A DNA stretch of 64,000 nucleotides from Notolepis coatsorum (lineage: Eukaryota > Chordata > Actinopteri > Aulopiformes > Paralepididae), in NCBI GenBank assembly GCA_963971535.1, contig OZ020588.1, positions 120,511,005 to 120,575,004 of the forward strand. Direction: 5' to 3'. The notes under the pieces are model-generated. The model worked only from the letters and a program-made list of their open reading frames with translations, searched no databases and was not told where the DNA came from. Shown in pieces: positions 32,735 through 43,212 of this stretch. The position numbers and the translations under genes are program-made. Position 1 is the stretch's first letter, and the number at the start of each line of letters is the position of its first letter.

Positions 32735-33633
32735 TGACGTGTTTAGACGTCATTCCTCGCCATGCGTAATCTGCCAATGACGTCGTACAGCGTCTTTGAG
32801 ATCAATATTTCAAAAATCTGTCATGGCAATCATATTTCACCCACAGAGACTTGATGGGTGCTCTAGAGCTCCTCTCAACTCTCCAACGGTGCAAGACCGC
32901 CATCTGGTGGCCGATCTGCGAGGTGCCAAAACCGGAAGTGAGCGGCCGGAAGTGGTGCTCACCCATATTTCGTCCGGGACTCGATCCGTTGCCAATAACT
33001 CGATAAACAACATGATTTGGACGTATATAGTATTATACAACCTGGAACTGGACCAACAAGATCGACATCCCATAATAACGATCTTTTTGCTCCAGTAGCA
33101 TCCCCCATCGCTACGAGGAAGCTGCGGTGAGTTTCAGCGTGTTTGATTATTATTGTCCATACAAACTGCTCTGATCTATGTATCGCCCATACTACATAAA
33201 TGATTTAACGTCGGCCACGGACTTATAAACCCCCCCCCCCCCCCCACTCCGGGCACCAGCAGATGATAAATCATAACGTCTAGGACCCCGTACAGTTGAA
33301 ATTTTAAATCTGACGTCAATCGGTATCAAACTACATTTGATGATCTAATATATGTATTTATGGCTATAACTCACGTTCTGCAGAATGCTGCAGAAAACGA
33401 CAAAAACATATTTATACTTTAGACCGTATTTTAGTATGAATATGTGAATGAAAAAGTAGAACGTTGCTACATCCTAAACGATAGATACTTGACGTTGAAT
33501 GGGCCATAGTAATGTCAATTTAGCAATACAATTTAAAAAGTGATAGCCCTGCAAAGAAGGGGAACATCTCCATATACTTACAGTGGTGGCAGAGAGGTGA
33601 TTAAGATCAGAATAATCCCTGGCAGATAAAGGG
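32720..33633. mobile_element. piggyBac-type MITE (P2), 914 bp
   Basis: TTAA at 32716-32719 and 33634-33637. Ends CCCTTTAATCGCCAATGACG and, inverted, CCCTTTATCTGCCAGGG, close in form to known piggyBac termini. An 8-bp perfect hairpin (AATGACGT/ACGTCATT) starts 14 bp from the left end. Interior matches P4 and P5 in reverse orientation (for example GCCCTGCAAAGAAGG). No transposase. A run of about 17 C lies at 33229-33245. Confidence 0.9.
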
Positions 33634-34504
33634 TTAATCCGCATGCGCAAACCCAGACAAAAAAAAGAAACATGATACATATGTCTTATATGTCCTGGCT
33701 AGAAGTGTTTATTAAACACTGGGAGTTATTATTAAACAACAATGGCATCAGAGTAGTTGCATTCGTGTTACAGAAGCTATATTGAGCTAATCGGGAGGCT
33801 ACTGTAGCGTCACATAGCTGGCCTTTTTCTGAAAACGCAAGCACATATTTCAATTAATTTATTACAACACAGGTAGTTTGAGCTGCCTCCGACCGCACCA
33901 CCGGGCTATTATATTATATACGGCTTTGAGCTCTCTCTCTCTTTCCTGCTGATTAAAATCCACAGCTCTTCCTCCTCCTCATCACCAGCTGCCTGTGAAG
34001 CTGCACTCGTGCCGCGGTGTGTGTGTGTCTCTCCTATCCGTTGAAAACTAGCGTCGGCTCAAAAGCACAGAACCGGACACAAGTTATAGAAAACAACGAT
34101 CGACACTTCTGGTCGGTTTTCAAAATAAAAGAGTGAAAAACAGGAAAGTCATTTATTTGATAAATTTGTGGCACTCACTTATTATCTTGAGACGTTTTCG
34201 TTTTTTACGGAAACCTTTTTTTAAATGAAAACAAAACGAAAACGAAAAAGATCAAAATCGTTTTAATCTGGACAAGGCCTGAACTAGACTATCAGAGTTA
34301 AAAAGGTAGGCGATACTGCCACCTGGTGAGATTCGATCGTCATTGCAATTCCAATGTAGGCAGATGAGTCAGGCACAGCTAGAGGGCTCTGGCTGACAGT
34401 ATAGAACGGGGATCAAAGATCAAAACCCGAGAAATCTCGGGTATGGCGCTCAACGCATGACGAGATAACCCGACTTATCTCGGGTATGGCTCCCAATGAG
34501 TTAA

Positions 34505-35604
34505 GTATGGCTGCCACCATGTTATGATGTCACCAGTCCTTGTAATCTACATACAAATAATAATCTACCCAAATTGTAGGTTGTTTTTCTTGTATAATTA
34601 AGAAATGGATGATGGTAGAGGTTACAGACTAATGTAGAGCTTGATTAGTATTCACAGCCTTTTTCCCACAGTGTCTAAAAAAGACGCTTGGTGGAGAATT
34701 TGCCCCAGGTTGAGCTCCCAGATATTCTCACAGTGACATTTCACACTCCTATGTGTTGTGGGGTGTGTTGAGCTGTCACCAGATTGGAATTAATAAAATA
34801 CACACGGCACAAGATAGAAGCAAGTTTAACAGCGGTTTTATTGCTGTTTAGGGGGAAGGAAGAGGTTAGTGTGAGTGTCAGCCAGTCCGTAATCCGTGAG
34901 AATCGTTATAATAATATATAATAACAGGGGTCGGTAGACAGGGATCGGTTCTCGTACAGGCGGGGGCTGATCCGGGAGAAGAGACATCAGGCAAGCAGGG
35001 GTCGATACACAAGCGTATGTATGCATTGAAACATTTCTGCATTGAAATGTCTGTAATGTTTCGACAACATTGAAAAGGAGGGTGACCTCAATTGTCCTTT
35101 CGAGAATAAATAATGGTTTGAATAGAATATTCTAACAAAGATGTCATCTCTCTGGTTTGTATCCATTTATCCATCCCTGTCCAAACTTGACACATGAGGC
35201 CCTGCTAATTGACATGCATGTGCACGAATCATGGTCACGCGCACATATCTGGAGGCTACTTTTTGGACCTCCTTTTGCATAAACTCTAGTTAAGCAAAAA
35301 GTGGAAAAGTGTTTATTCAAACCGTTAAGGCCTAGAGGGCAGACAGCTTATACTATGCCTACTAGAGATCTGTAGTTTACAGACCAGACAAAGGCATAAC
35401 CGGCCAACATGGTAAACTCAACCCAGTATGAACACCACAGTGGGTGCTGAGGCCAACAAACGCATACTAAAAATGTAACTTACCATGAATAGATATTGCA
35501 TTGATTGATGATGGGTGAAAAGGCTTTGGAGCTTTGATGAATAACGTTCCCTCCTAGCAAAGTCACTGTATGGGTCCATGGAACTGTGTTTCCTCAGCCT
35601 CTGG
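34505..35604. other. Unassigned stretch
   Basis: No coding or repeat ends recognised. A GCGGTTTTATTGCTGTTTAG segment near 34832 could be the antisense polyadenylation end of an unknown element. Confidence 0.3.
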
Positions 35605-36200
35605 TGTGGTGGATTTTTGACGTCTCCAGGGATGGTTAAATGAAATACAGAGACAAGAGATTGGCCTTAAATCAGAGCAGCCTAAAACAGTGTCACACTG
35701 CGAATTAGGCATTCTGAAATAATCAAACAGGAGCAGAAAGAGACAGCCGGATTACTCAGATTAACAATACAATACAGGTTTATTGGAAAAGAAAATATAT
35801 ATAGTACGCCCATACCCATACGGACGGACTTTCAGTCTGTCAGAGTGCATATTCACAGGTCTGTCAGAGTGAAAGTGACAAAAAGCAAAAGTGTAATGTG
35901 TTATAACACAGTCAAATAGAGACGCCTTCTTCGATGCATTCTTAGAACTCTGGGAGGCTCCAAAAAGGGGCTTCTAGCAGGCAACCTTGACAACCTTATC
36001 AGGCCAGATGAATGGGTGCCCTGTCTTTAAACAGAAATCATGACTTAACAAAGAGAGAAGGGGGAGGAGGAGGAGGAGGAGGAGGAGGAGGAGGTGGAGG
36101 GGGGGAGGAGGAGGAGGAGGAGGGGGTGGAGGAGGAGGAGGAGGTGGAGGATGAGGGGGTGGAGGAGGAGGAGGAGGAGGATGTGAAATTACCCTTCACA
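35605..36200 (-). repeat. 3' LTR (596 bp)
   Basis: TGTGGTGGATTTTTGACG ... TACCCTTCACA as read on the plus strand. Contains (GGA)n at about 36062-36182 and, on the minus strand, a TATATATATT box and AATAAA (complement at about 35778-35783). By eye it equals the other LTR over all shared bases. Confidence 0.9.
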
Positions 36201-36216
36201 TTCCCCACTTTGTGCC
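36201..36216 (-). promoter_or_regulatory. Polypurine tract
   Basis: On the minus strand ACAAAGTGGGGAA precedes the LTR directly. The same AAAGTGGGGAA core precedes the 3' LTR of the element at 17932-27036. Confidence 0.65.
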
Positions 36217-36720
36217 ATTTTTGGCACATCCTGGTAATTTCAACCATCAATATCACTAAACCACAGTCTCAAGACACCATGCAGAACATCAAATCAATCA
36301 ACATTAATACATCATAATGTCATACTTGGCTAAGTAGGACGATAATTCCAAGCAGGTAATTGCAAAATGTTGCATCCTTAGGTACAATACATTTTTTTTT
36401 TAAAACATAATAAGGTAGAACAATAACTCTTGAGAAAGAAAGAAGAGGGGGAAAAAAGTTCAGGTGCAAATTGAAAAGGGGAAGAGTCCCAGGCCGGGGA
36501 CAGATTGGTCGCTGGCGCCTTATAAAGCGCTTCTCAGTGACCCGAAGCGCCGACAGCAGTTAATAGGAAACAAAGAACAAATAAAATAAAATGGCAGTCT
36601 TAATATAAGTAGTATTTTCAAACTCTGAATATGTACCCATATCTAAATCAGAAATTTGACTTTTTAATATGCACACTGGCTTCCCTTGTTGTCATTCTCA
36701 GTAGCAGTCACAGTGGACTA

Positions 36721-37132
36721 CAGTAGCAGTCAGGTGTCTTCCCCACTCCTTCACACACAGAACGATATATCTGTTGTAAGGAGGCTGGATGCCGTTGAGT
36801 ACAGTAGCAGTCAGGTGTCTTCCCACTCCTTCACACACAGAACGATATATCTGTTGTAAGGAGGCTGGATGCCGTTGAGTACAGTAGCAGTCAGGTGTCT
36901 TCCCACTCCTTCACACACAGAACGATATATCTGTTGTAAGGAGGCTGGATGCCGTTGAGTACAGTAGCAGTCAGGTGTCTTCCCACTCCTTCACACACAG
37001 AACGATATATCTGTTGTAAGGAGGCTGGATGCCGTTGAGTACAGTAGCAGTCAGGTGTCTTCCCACTCCTTCACACACAGAACGATATATCTGTTGTAAG
37101 GAGGCTGGATGCCGTTGAGTACAGTAGCAGTC
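36721..37132. repeat. Minisatellite, 80-bp unit, five copies
   Basis: CAGTAGCAGTCAGGTGTCTT begins at 36721, 36802, 36882, 36962 and 37042, with a partial unit at 37122. The units are almost identical (one extra C in the first). There are no unique spacers, so it is not CRISPR-like. Confidence 0.95.
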
Positions 37133-37237
37133 ATCTCCCCATAGTTGAATACAGCAGCATACCAGGTGCAAAAGGGCTTGTATTGCCGACTGGGGTGCGT
37201 GGTAGGGGTTCCTGTGGATCCCAGCAGCGATGCGTTC

Positions 37238-37711
37238 TTATCTTCGTGGCAGGGCGGGGCTATTGCACAGGGAGCTTAGCTGGAGTTCCTGTCCCAGTTG
37301 CCCTCCCAGGGCCTCCACTGATCCCTGGGCCCCGCTTCCGTAGCACCGGCCCTGCTGTGGTGTTGCCATATCATGCGAGATGTTGAGCAGGCGGTTCCTG
37401 TTGGACTTGGGTCTGAACCTGATTAGGTTGTCGTCGTCCTCCGCGGGTTCATATGGGTATGGTGGCTGGTGTGCCGGTGGAGATGGGGCCCCTAGGTGGT
37501 GTGGTTGCCCAGGGACAGCGTGGCCCTGCAGTGGGAAGTACGGCCCTGGTGCATATTCGTTATCTTCTTTCTCCTGCGCTGAGAGAAACGCACCATCCTC
37601 CCCCTCACATTCCATAGATCTGAGTTCGACAGCATTGATTAATACTGCATCTTGGATGTCATGCGTCGCGTTAATGAGATTGCGCCGGCCAAAGGAAAAG
37701 AAATCAAACAC
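37238..37711 (-). CDS. Unidentified ORF, 157 codons, inside the LTR element
   Basis: On the element's own coding strand. The N-terminus (MFDFFSFGRRNLINATHDIQ) is followed by an acidic stretch (MECEGEDGAFLSAQEKEDNE), a Pro/His/Tyr-rich middle (PHHLGAPSPPAHQPPYPYEP), a basic segment (RFRPKSNRNRLL) and a Gln/Gly-rich end. A 16-base T run lies just upstream. Composition is non-random and GC-rich compared with its neighbours, so a captured host exon or gag-like leftover is possible. I do not recognise it. Confidence 0.4.
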   Translation of the reverse strand: MFDFFSFGRRNLINATHDIQDAVLINAVELRSMECEGEDGAFLSAQEKEDNEYAPGPYFPLQGHAVPGQPHHLGAPSPPAHQPPYPYEPAEDDDNLIRFRPKSNRNRLLNISHDMATPQQGRCYGSGAQGSVEALGGQLGQELQLSSLCNSPALPRR

Positions 37712-37738
37712 AAAAAAAAAAAAAAAACAATTTCAAAC

Positions 37739-38050
37739 ATGGTCAGTGTGTTACATGTCTGGATATCCCTCATAGTTGTACTGGCTGGAAACAAAGGGGA
37801 AAAAAACTGTTTACAGTTAGCTGTCGCCCAAGTTGAAACATGTGGAAATAGTGACCACCAGGGGTTACAAGTTGTAACATGCAATCAAATATCAAAAGGA
37901 ATGAAAGGAATGACAAATCCAACTTTAGGACACTGGTATTACAAACGCTGTGATGGCGGAAAGACAAGTGCCTCAATAAGCTGTATAAGACAGTGTCTAT
38001 GGAATTTAGAACATTTGAATAGCACTTATATTCAAAAGTGCTTGGAATAG
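37739..38050 (+). CDS. Small cysteine-rich ORF with probable signal peptide
   Basis: From ATG 37739 the product is 103 residues. Residues 1-18 (MVSVLHVWISLIVVLAGN) look like a cleavable signal peptide. The rest has seven Cys and one N-glycosylation site (NST). The ORF is antisense to the LTR element, lies directly after a 16-base A run, and is followed at its stop by another A-rich run. I do not recognise the family. Secretion is inferred from the N-terminus only; a chance ORF cannot be excluded. Confidence 0.4.
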   Translation: MVSVLHVWISLIVVLAGNKGEKNCLQLAVAQVETCGNSDHQGLQVVTCNQISKGMKGMTNPTLGHWYYKRCDGGKTSASISCIRQCLWNLEHLNSTYIQKCLE

Positions 38051-38130
38051 AGGCCAAAAAAAAAATAAAAAAAATGCCTAACTGCTGTGCAGTGGCAGAG
38101 CAGGTATAACATTGGAAAAGCATGATAGAG

Positions 38131-39300
38131 ATAAACACAGATAGTGACCAAAGCCTTGAACTTATCGCATTGTCACATACATAATCAATAACACAGATAG
38201 TGACCAAAGTAACTAGGGTTGACTTCTCGCAGTGTCACATACATATAGTGACCAAAGCCTAACCAGGGTTGACTTCTCGCAGTGTCACATACATATAGTG
38301 ACCAAAGCCTAACCAGGGTTGACTTCTCGCATTGTCACATACATAATCGCATTGTCACATACATATAGTGACCAAAGCCTAACCAGGGTTGACTTCTCGC
38401 AGTGTCACATACATATAGTGACCAAAGCCTAACCAGGGTTGACTTCTCGCAGTGTCACATACATAATCAATAGTGACCAAAGCCTAACCAGGGTTGACTT
38501 CTCGCAGTGTCACATAACACAGATAGTGACCAAAGCCTAACCAGGTTTGACTTCTCGCATTGTCACATACATATAGTGACCAAAGCCTAACCAGGGTTGA
38601 CTTCTCGCATTGTCACATACATATAGTGACCAAAGCCTAACCAGGGTTGACTTCTCGCAGTGTCACATACATATAGTGACCAAAGCCTAACCAGGGTTGA
38701 CTTCTCGCAGTGTCACATACATATAGTGACCAAAGCCTAACCAGGGTTGACTTCTCGCAGTGTCACATACATAATCAATAGTGACCAAAGCCTAACCAGG
38801 GTTGACTTCTCGCATTGTCGCATACATATAGTGACCAAAGCCTAACCAGGGTTGACTTCTCGCAGTGTCACATACATATAGTGACCAAAGCCTAACCAGG
38901 GTTGACTTCTCGCAGTGTCACATACATATAGTGACCAAAGCCTAACCAGGGTTGACTTCTCGCAGTGTCACATACATAATCAATAGTGACCAAAGCCTAA
39001 CCAGGGTTGACTTCTCGCAGTGTCACATAACACAGATAGTGACCAAAGCCTAACCAGGGTTGACTTCTCGCAGTGTCACATACATATAGAGATAAACACA
39101 GATAGTGACCAAAGTAACCAGGGTTGACTTCTCGCAGTGTCACATACATATAGAGATAAACACAGATAGTGACCAAAGTAACCAGGGTTGACTTCTCGCA
39201 GTGTCACATACATATAGAGATAAACACAGATAGTGACCAAAGTAACCAGGGTTGACTTCTCGCAGTGTCACATACATATAGAGATAAACACAGATAGTAT
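38131..39300. repeat. Minisatellite, 50-bp unit, about 21 copies
   Basis: The unit contains ATAGTGACCAAAGCCTAACC and GGGTTGACTTCTCGCAGTGT and ends CACATACAT. Counting GTGACCAAAG gives about 21 units. Unit ends vary (ATAATCA, AACACAG, or AGAGATAAACACAG). The longer version, near 71 bp, repeats four times at the right end (39080-39300), which suggests higher-order expansion. Confidence 0.95.
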
Positions 39301-39334
39301 TACATTCAGACGGCCCCCCCCCACTCCTGCTTAC

Positions 39335-39475
39335 CTAACTCGCCGCGACGCTGCATGTAATGCCCGTGGAATGCCGTCCCGACCAGCCGATGCAGACAGA
39401 CAATTCCTCACTGTCCCAGACGTGGCTGTGTTGTAGAGCGATGAAGAGCCCGTCTGCACCGGCAGGATCGGTTGG
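39335..39475 (-). other. LTR-element leader with splice-donor-like site
   Basis: On the minus strand the leader after the primer site stays open for about 60 codons and meets GAGTTAG|GTAAGC near 39336-39346. A spliced leader would be usual for a retroelement with a downstream gene, but no downstream gene is certain. Confidence 0.3.
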
Positions 39476-39478
39476 CAA

Positions 39479-39496
39479 CCCCACTTCTGACACCAA
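39479..39496 (-). promoter_or_regulatory. Primer-binding site
   Basis: Minus-strand TTGGTGTCAGAAGTGGGG, four bases inside the right LTR. The same TGGTGTCAGAA begins just after the LTR of the gypsy element at 60115, so the two elements probably use the same tRNA primer. Confidence 0.75.
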
Positions 39497-39499
39497 GAA

Positions 39500-40130
39500 T
39501 GTGGTGGATTTTTGACGTCTCCAGGGATGGTTAAATGAAATACAGAGACAAGAGATTGGCCTTAAATCAGAGTGCAAACCACCAGGTTCTCCACGGACAT
39601 CCAGCAGCCTAAAACAGTGTCACACTGCGAATTAGGCATTCTGAAATAATCAAACAGGAGCAGAAAGAGACAGCCGGATTACTCAGATTAACAATACAAT
39701 ACAGGTTTATTGGAAAAGAAAATATATATAGTACGCCCATACCCATACGGACGGACTTTCAGTCTGTCAGAGTGCATATTCACAGGTCTGTCAGAGTGAA
39801 AGTGACAAAAAGCAAAAGTGTAATGTGTTATAACACAGTCAAATAGAGACGCCTTCTTCGATGCATTCTTAGAACTCTGGGAGGCTCCAAAAAGGGGCTT
39901 CTAGCAGGCAACCTTGACAACCTTATCAGGCCAGATGAATGGGTGCCCTGTCTTTAAACAGAAATCATGACTTAACAAAGAGAGAAGGGGGAGGAGGAGG
40001 AGGAGGAGGAGGAGGAGGAGGAGGTGGAGGGGGGGAGGAGGAGGAGGAGGAGGGGGTGGAGGAGGAGGAGGAGGTGGAGGATGAGGGGGTGGAGGAGGAG
40101 GAGGAGGAGGATGTGAAATTACCCTTCACA
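39500..40130 (-). repeat. 5' LTR (631 bp)
   Basis: Same as the LTR at 35605-36200 except for 32 extra bases at 39573-39604 and one more GGA triplet. No base substitutions were seen in the shared part. Confidence 0.9.
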
Positions 40131-40669
40131 TTGGGTTCAAAAGCAGCCAATGCTCCAAAGGAGTTTGTGGACCCGCTGCTCTCCACAAGGCACATCCATC
40201 TCTCCTTGTACATATAGATGACACTGTAAAACAGTCTCCAGAGTTATGTCTTTTCCTCTATGTTGCCCTGTCTAATTTTCTTCCATTACCAATTCACATG
40301 CGCTTTCTGCACGGCTAAGTTAGTAGGCTACTGGCATAAGGCATATAGCTACGAGCACCATTAACATTTATCAGTAGGCTGCATTCCATCCTCATGGATG
40401 TGTACAAGGCAAATTGAGAAAAGGCTCATTGCACAGTAGTTCGGAATAGAATCGGAAGGAGTGTTTGTCATTTAGTCGGTTTTAGTCATTAAGTAATATC
40501 CATTTTTGCAGTGTAACGTTAGCTAATGTTAACGTATTTAAAGTTACAACTGCTGTAAGTACATGGGTACAAGTTACACCTGCTGTAAGTACATGGGTAG
40601 ATCAACTGGGTACATAGACAGGCACTCCATTCCCACCTACCGGGTCAACCAATGGTGTGAATCATAATC

Positions 40670-40733
<64 letters not shown>

Positions 40734-42027
40734 GAGAGAGACGAACACTGAAGAAAATATATTCTTAATATAAACACACTTCAGTTCTATGTGTGTGAGT
40801 ATGTGTGAGTATGTATCTGTGAGTACTAATGTCTGTGCATGTGTTTCTCTGAGCACTAAGCTTTGATTGTTTGTACATTCTGTACTTCTGATCATATGTG
40901 CATGTGTCTATGTGTGCATGAGAGCCTGTGTGTGTGTTTGTGTTTTGCTCTGAGCAGACTGACAGATGGAGCATAGCATGGTAGTGACCTTGCCCAGGCG
41001 ATATGATACTTGCAGCCAAATTCACCCTGGTTGTCACACATTCAAAACACACACACACACACACACACACATACACACATTTATTTAGTTTATTGTAAAA
41101 TACAGGCAATAAGGGACATAAACAATACAGATACCCCTGATGTTTTGGCTTAAAAAGTGACAGATCGTTTAAAATGCCAACATTTTTATTGGGTTGAATG
41201 AAGGATGCCTCTGGCACATAATAGCATCCCCATGAGACAAAACAAAATGATTCATTTGGGTATTCAATTAGCTTTAGGAACATTGCTCATATGGTCTTTT
41301 GGCAAAGCCCCACCCCCTGCTCCTGTTCGACTGTGTGACATCATCAGTCGTGGAGCCTGGGTGAGCTATCAACAACCTAACAAGAGGCACAATCTTCCTC
41401 TATCATTAGCCTGTAATGGCTAGTTTGATATGGATTCGGCAGATTCTGAAATGTTACTTAGCTACTCGATGCCACTTGGCCAGGGTTGTTACTTAAAAAA
41501 AGTCCTCAGATTAAACAAGCCAATCCCTACCCTTTTGTAATGTCATTCCAAGGTCACACAAAATTATTAGCTTTTTGGAGCTAGGAACACTGCCCACCTA
41601 ATCTACTGCCAATTTGTAAAATATGTTAACTCTTAGGTGTGAGGTAACAGACAGGCAATAATGGTTGTACAATGTGGTGTTTGCTACACCAACTAAAATG
41701 GCCTGTCCAATACAAGGGAAGAAAAAGGTACCTAAATAAAAATAAATGCAATTTATTTCATGGCCCCGCAATCTTCACAATTTCCTGCAATTTTCCAATA
41801 ATAAAAACAAACACAGAAAACATTGTAAATTTCATTGGAATTCTTTTTAAAAGCCACTGAAAAAAAACATGGCTAGACTTGTCCAAACTAGTCACCTAAA
41901 CATCATCTTGCCTCTGACTACATTAACAACCGCAGTTCAATGGTGCTTTGTGTCACAAAGACTCTGTCGCTCTCACACAAACACTCACAGATGCTCTCTC
42001 CCTCTCTCTCTCACACACACACACAGA
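40131..42027. other. Unassigned stretch with microsatellites
   Basis: (AG)n at 40673-40739, (AC)n at 41047-41072 and TC/AC runs at about 41995-42025. A 30-bp tandem pair (AAGTTACAACTGCTGTAAGT...) lies at 40541-40600. Frames here are short and show no domains. Confidence 0.4.
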
Positions 42028-42660
42028 CTCTCAAGTTTCAAGTTCAAGTTTCTTTATTATTTGTCATACAGAAATACAGAATACTTTGCATGAAATGTTT
42101 CTTTCTGTTTCGCTCCTGAGAGTGTGCTAGATAATAATAAGATAGTATAAATAAGTATAATAAGTAAAAAAATAAAATAGAAAGTCAAGAAGTCAAGTAA
42201 ACACAAGTGTAAACAACAATTGTTCAGTATACCTCTATATAGTATATACAGTATGTACATCTTGTGGTGCCACCTTGTGGTGGTGAGGTGCAATAAGGAA
42301 TAAGGAAGAGATGTGCAATTATCTTACCAATAATATAAATATAAAGTGTAAAGTGTGGTAAGGCTGGTGCTACAGTGTGTTGTTTATTTAAAGTGAGTGT
42401 GTGTGTGCTGTGGGTGTGTTGATGGCTTGTTATTGTTCATTGTTCATTGAGCAATCATTGTTCATTGAGCATCCTGATGGCCTGGGGATAGAAGCTCCTT
42501 CAGAGTCTCTCTGTGCTTGCCATGAGACTCCGGTATCGCTTGCCTGACCACAGCAGTTCAAAGAGGCAGTTGTTTGGGTGGCTGGAGTCTTTGATTATTC
42601 TCTTAGCCTTGCCCATGCACCGCTTGTTGTAAATGCCTTGGAGAGTGGGAAGCCAGCCAT
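42028..42660 (-). pseudogene. LINE 3' fragment, same family as 19531-21248
   Basis: On the minus strand: YNKRCMGKAKRIIKDSSHPN, NCLFELLWSGKRYRSL and FYPQAIRMLNEQ, then 3' UTR and a tail of AAACTTG-type repeats at 42028-42050. One TGA interrupts the C-terminus (after STERL). It is 5'-truncated near 42660. Confidence 0.85.
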
Positions 42661-42661
42661 A

Positions 42662-42790
42662 CAGCAGGCTGAATGCTCCGCGACGCTGGTTGAAGTGGAG
42701 CTAGGTAGCCAGCAGGCTGAATGCTCCGCGACGCTGGTTGAAGTGGAGCTAGGTAGCCAGCAGGCTGAATGCTCCGCGACGCTGAACTGC
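42662..42790. repeat. 48-bp tandem repeat, 2.7 copies
   Basis: CAGCAGGCTGAATGCTCCGC starts at 42662, 42710 and 42758. The period of 48 keeps any reading frame. It lies between the LINE fragment and the THAP exon. Confidence 0.9.
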
Positions 42791-42839
42791 CTGGGCCAGT
42801 CTGTCTGTCGAAGACCGAGGGAACCGCGTCCGGCTTCAG

Positions 42840-43112
42840 CTGATTAGTGGTCTTCTGGACAAACATCCCACCCCAACAACATAATCCGAGGCAATGAAGT
42901 GTTCGCTGCAGATCCTCCTTCCCTGTCCAACAGGCTGGTCGCGCCGCCTGAGTGCAGCCAGCCTGAGCCAACGTGCCAACAACACTGTTTTTTTCACTGG
43001 TAGTTTGTGGAAATTAACCAACTTTCCTCTCTTTCACACGGTAAAATTTGTTTGAACAGCCAGGAGCAATACAAAAATAACCACCGCGGTCCCGTTGTTT
43101 TGTAGGCAACAT
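42840..43112 (-). pseudogene. THAP zinc-finger domain exon, one frameshift
   Basis: Minus-strand ATG at 43112 opens MLPTKQRDRGGYFCIAPGC, then after a one-base shift near 43022 NFHKLPVKKTVLLARWLRLA, RRICSEHFIASDYV. Cys-x4-Cys, then Cys-x2-His (CSEH), Trp, Phe and the DY of the C2CH THAP DNA-binding finger are all present. It could be the start of a P-element-type (THAP9-like) transposase or of a host THAP gene. Later exons are not seen. Confidence 0.75.
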
Positions 43113-43169
43113 TTTATTTACTGACTGACCCATTCACTATAGGCAGCTAACCAGCAGTGTATACACCAA

Positions 43170-43212
43170 ACCAACACTGTGACGTCAGCAACAAAATGGC
43201 GCCGCCCATGTT
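43170..43212 (-). promoter_or_regulatory. Promoter-like region upstream of the THAP exon
   Basis: A perfect CRE (TGACGTCA) lies within GTTGCTGACGTCACAGTG near 43179-43186, and AAAATGGCGCCGCCC is next to it at about 43195-43209. Both occur in CpG-type vertebrate promoters. They lie 70-100 bp upstream of the ATG at 43112. Function is inferred. Confidence 0.45.

Larger units (their letters stand above)
32443..34280. mobile_element. MITE with 27-bp terminal inverted repeats inside P1
   Basis: Left AGGCCATGTCCAGACTAAAA and inverted right AGGCCTTGTCCAGATTAAAA agree over 27 bp with two mismatches. Style suggests hAT, but no 8-bp target duplication is evident. Contains the piggyBac MITE P2 and a 59-bp duplication; its own sequence is about 0.9 kb. 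No transposase. Confidence 0.65.
31795..34500. mobile_element. piggyBac-type MITE (P1), host to further insertions
   Basis: Flanked by TTAA at 31791-31794 and 34501-34504. Ends CTCTTTGAGCACCACCAG and, inverted, CTCATTGGGAGCCATACC share the pattern of the other TTAA elements here. Subterminal hairpins: CACCAGC/GCTGGTG at the left, and CCCGA/TCGGG plus CCCGAGA/TCTCGGG at the right. Removing the element at 32443-34280 leaves about 870 bp. No transposase. Confidence 0.7.
35605..40130 (-). mobile_element. Gypsy-like LTR element, minus strand, without gag-pol
   Basis: Direct repeats at 35605-36200 and 39500-40130. Minus orientation follows from a primer-binding site inside the right LTR (TTGGTGTCAGAAGTGG), a purine tract inside the left LTR and an antisense AATAAA. 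Flanks are CTGG and TTGG, so the target duplication is imperfect. The 3.3-kb interior has two minisatellites and two ORFs that I cannot identify. No RT or integrase. Confidence 0.85.

Noticed and set aside
32434..34288. 8-bp hAT target duplication around the GGCC-TIR MITE
   Set aside because: The flanking octamers do not match under any boundary shift that I tried, so the superfamily stays open.
36012..36317. Gly/Glu-rich and Ser/Pro-rich ORFs over the GGA tract (also 39939-40217)
   Set aside because: These are translations of the (GGA)n microsatellite inside the LTR.
36721..39300. CRISPR-like arrays
   Set aside because: The repeats are head-to-tail without unique spacers, in a vertebrate genome; they are minisatellites.
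40668..41283. Ser/Leu- and Val/Cys-rich ORFs over the AG and AC runs
   Set aside because: They are microsatellite translations with no flanking domain; the same applies to 48119-48543.
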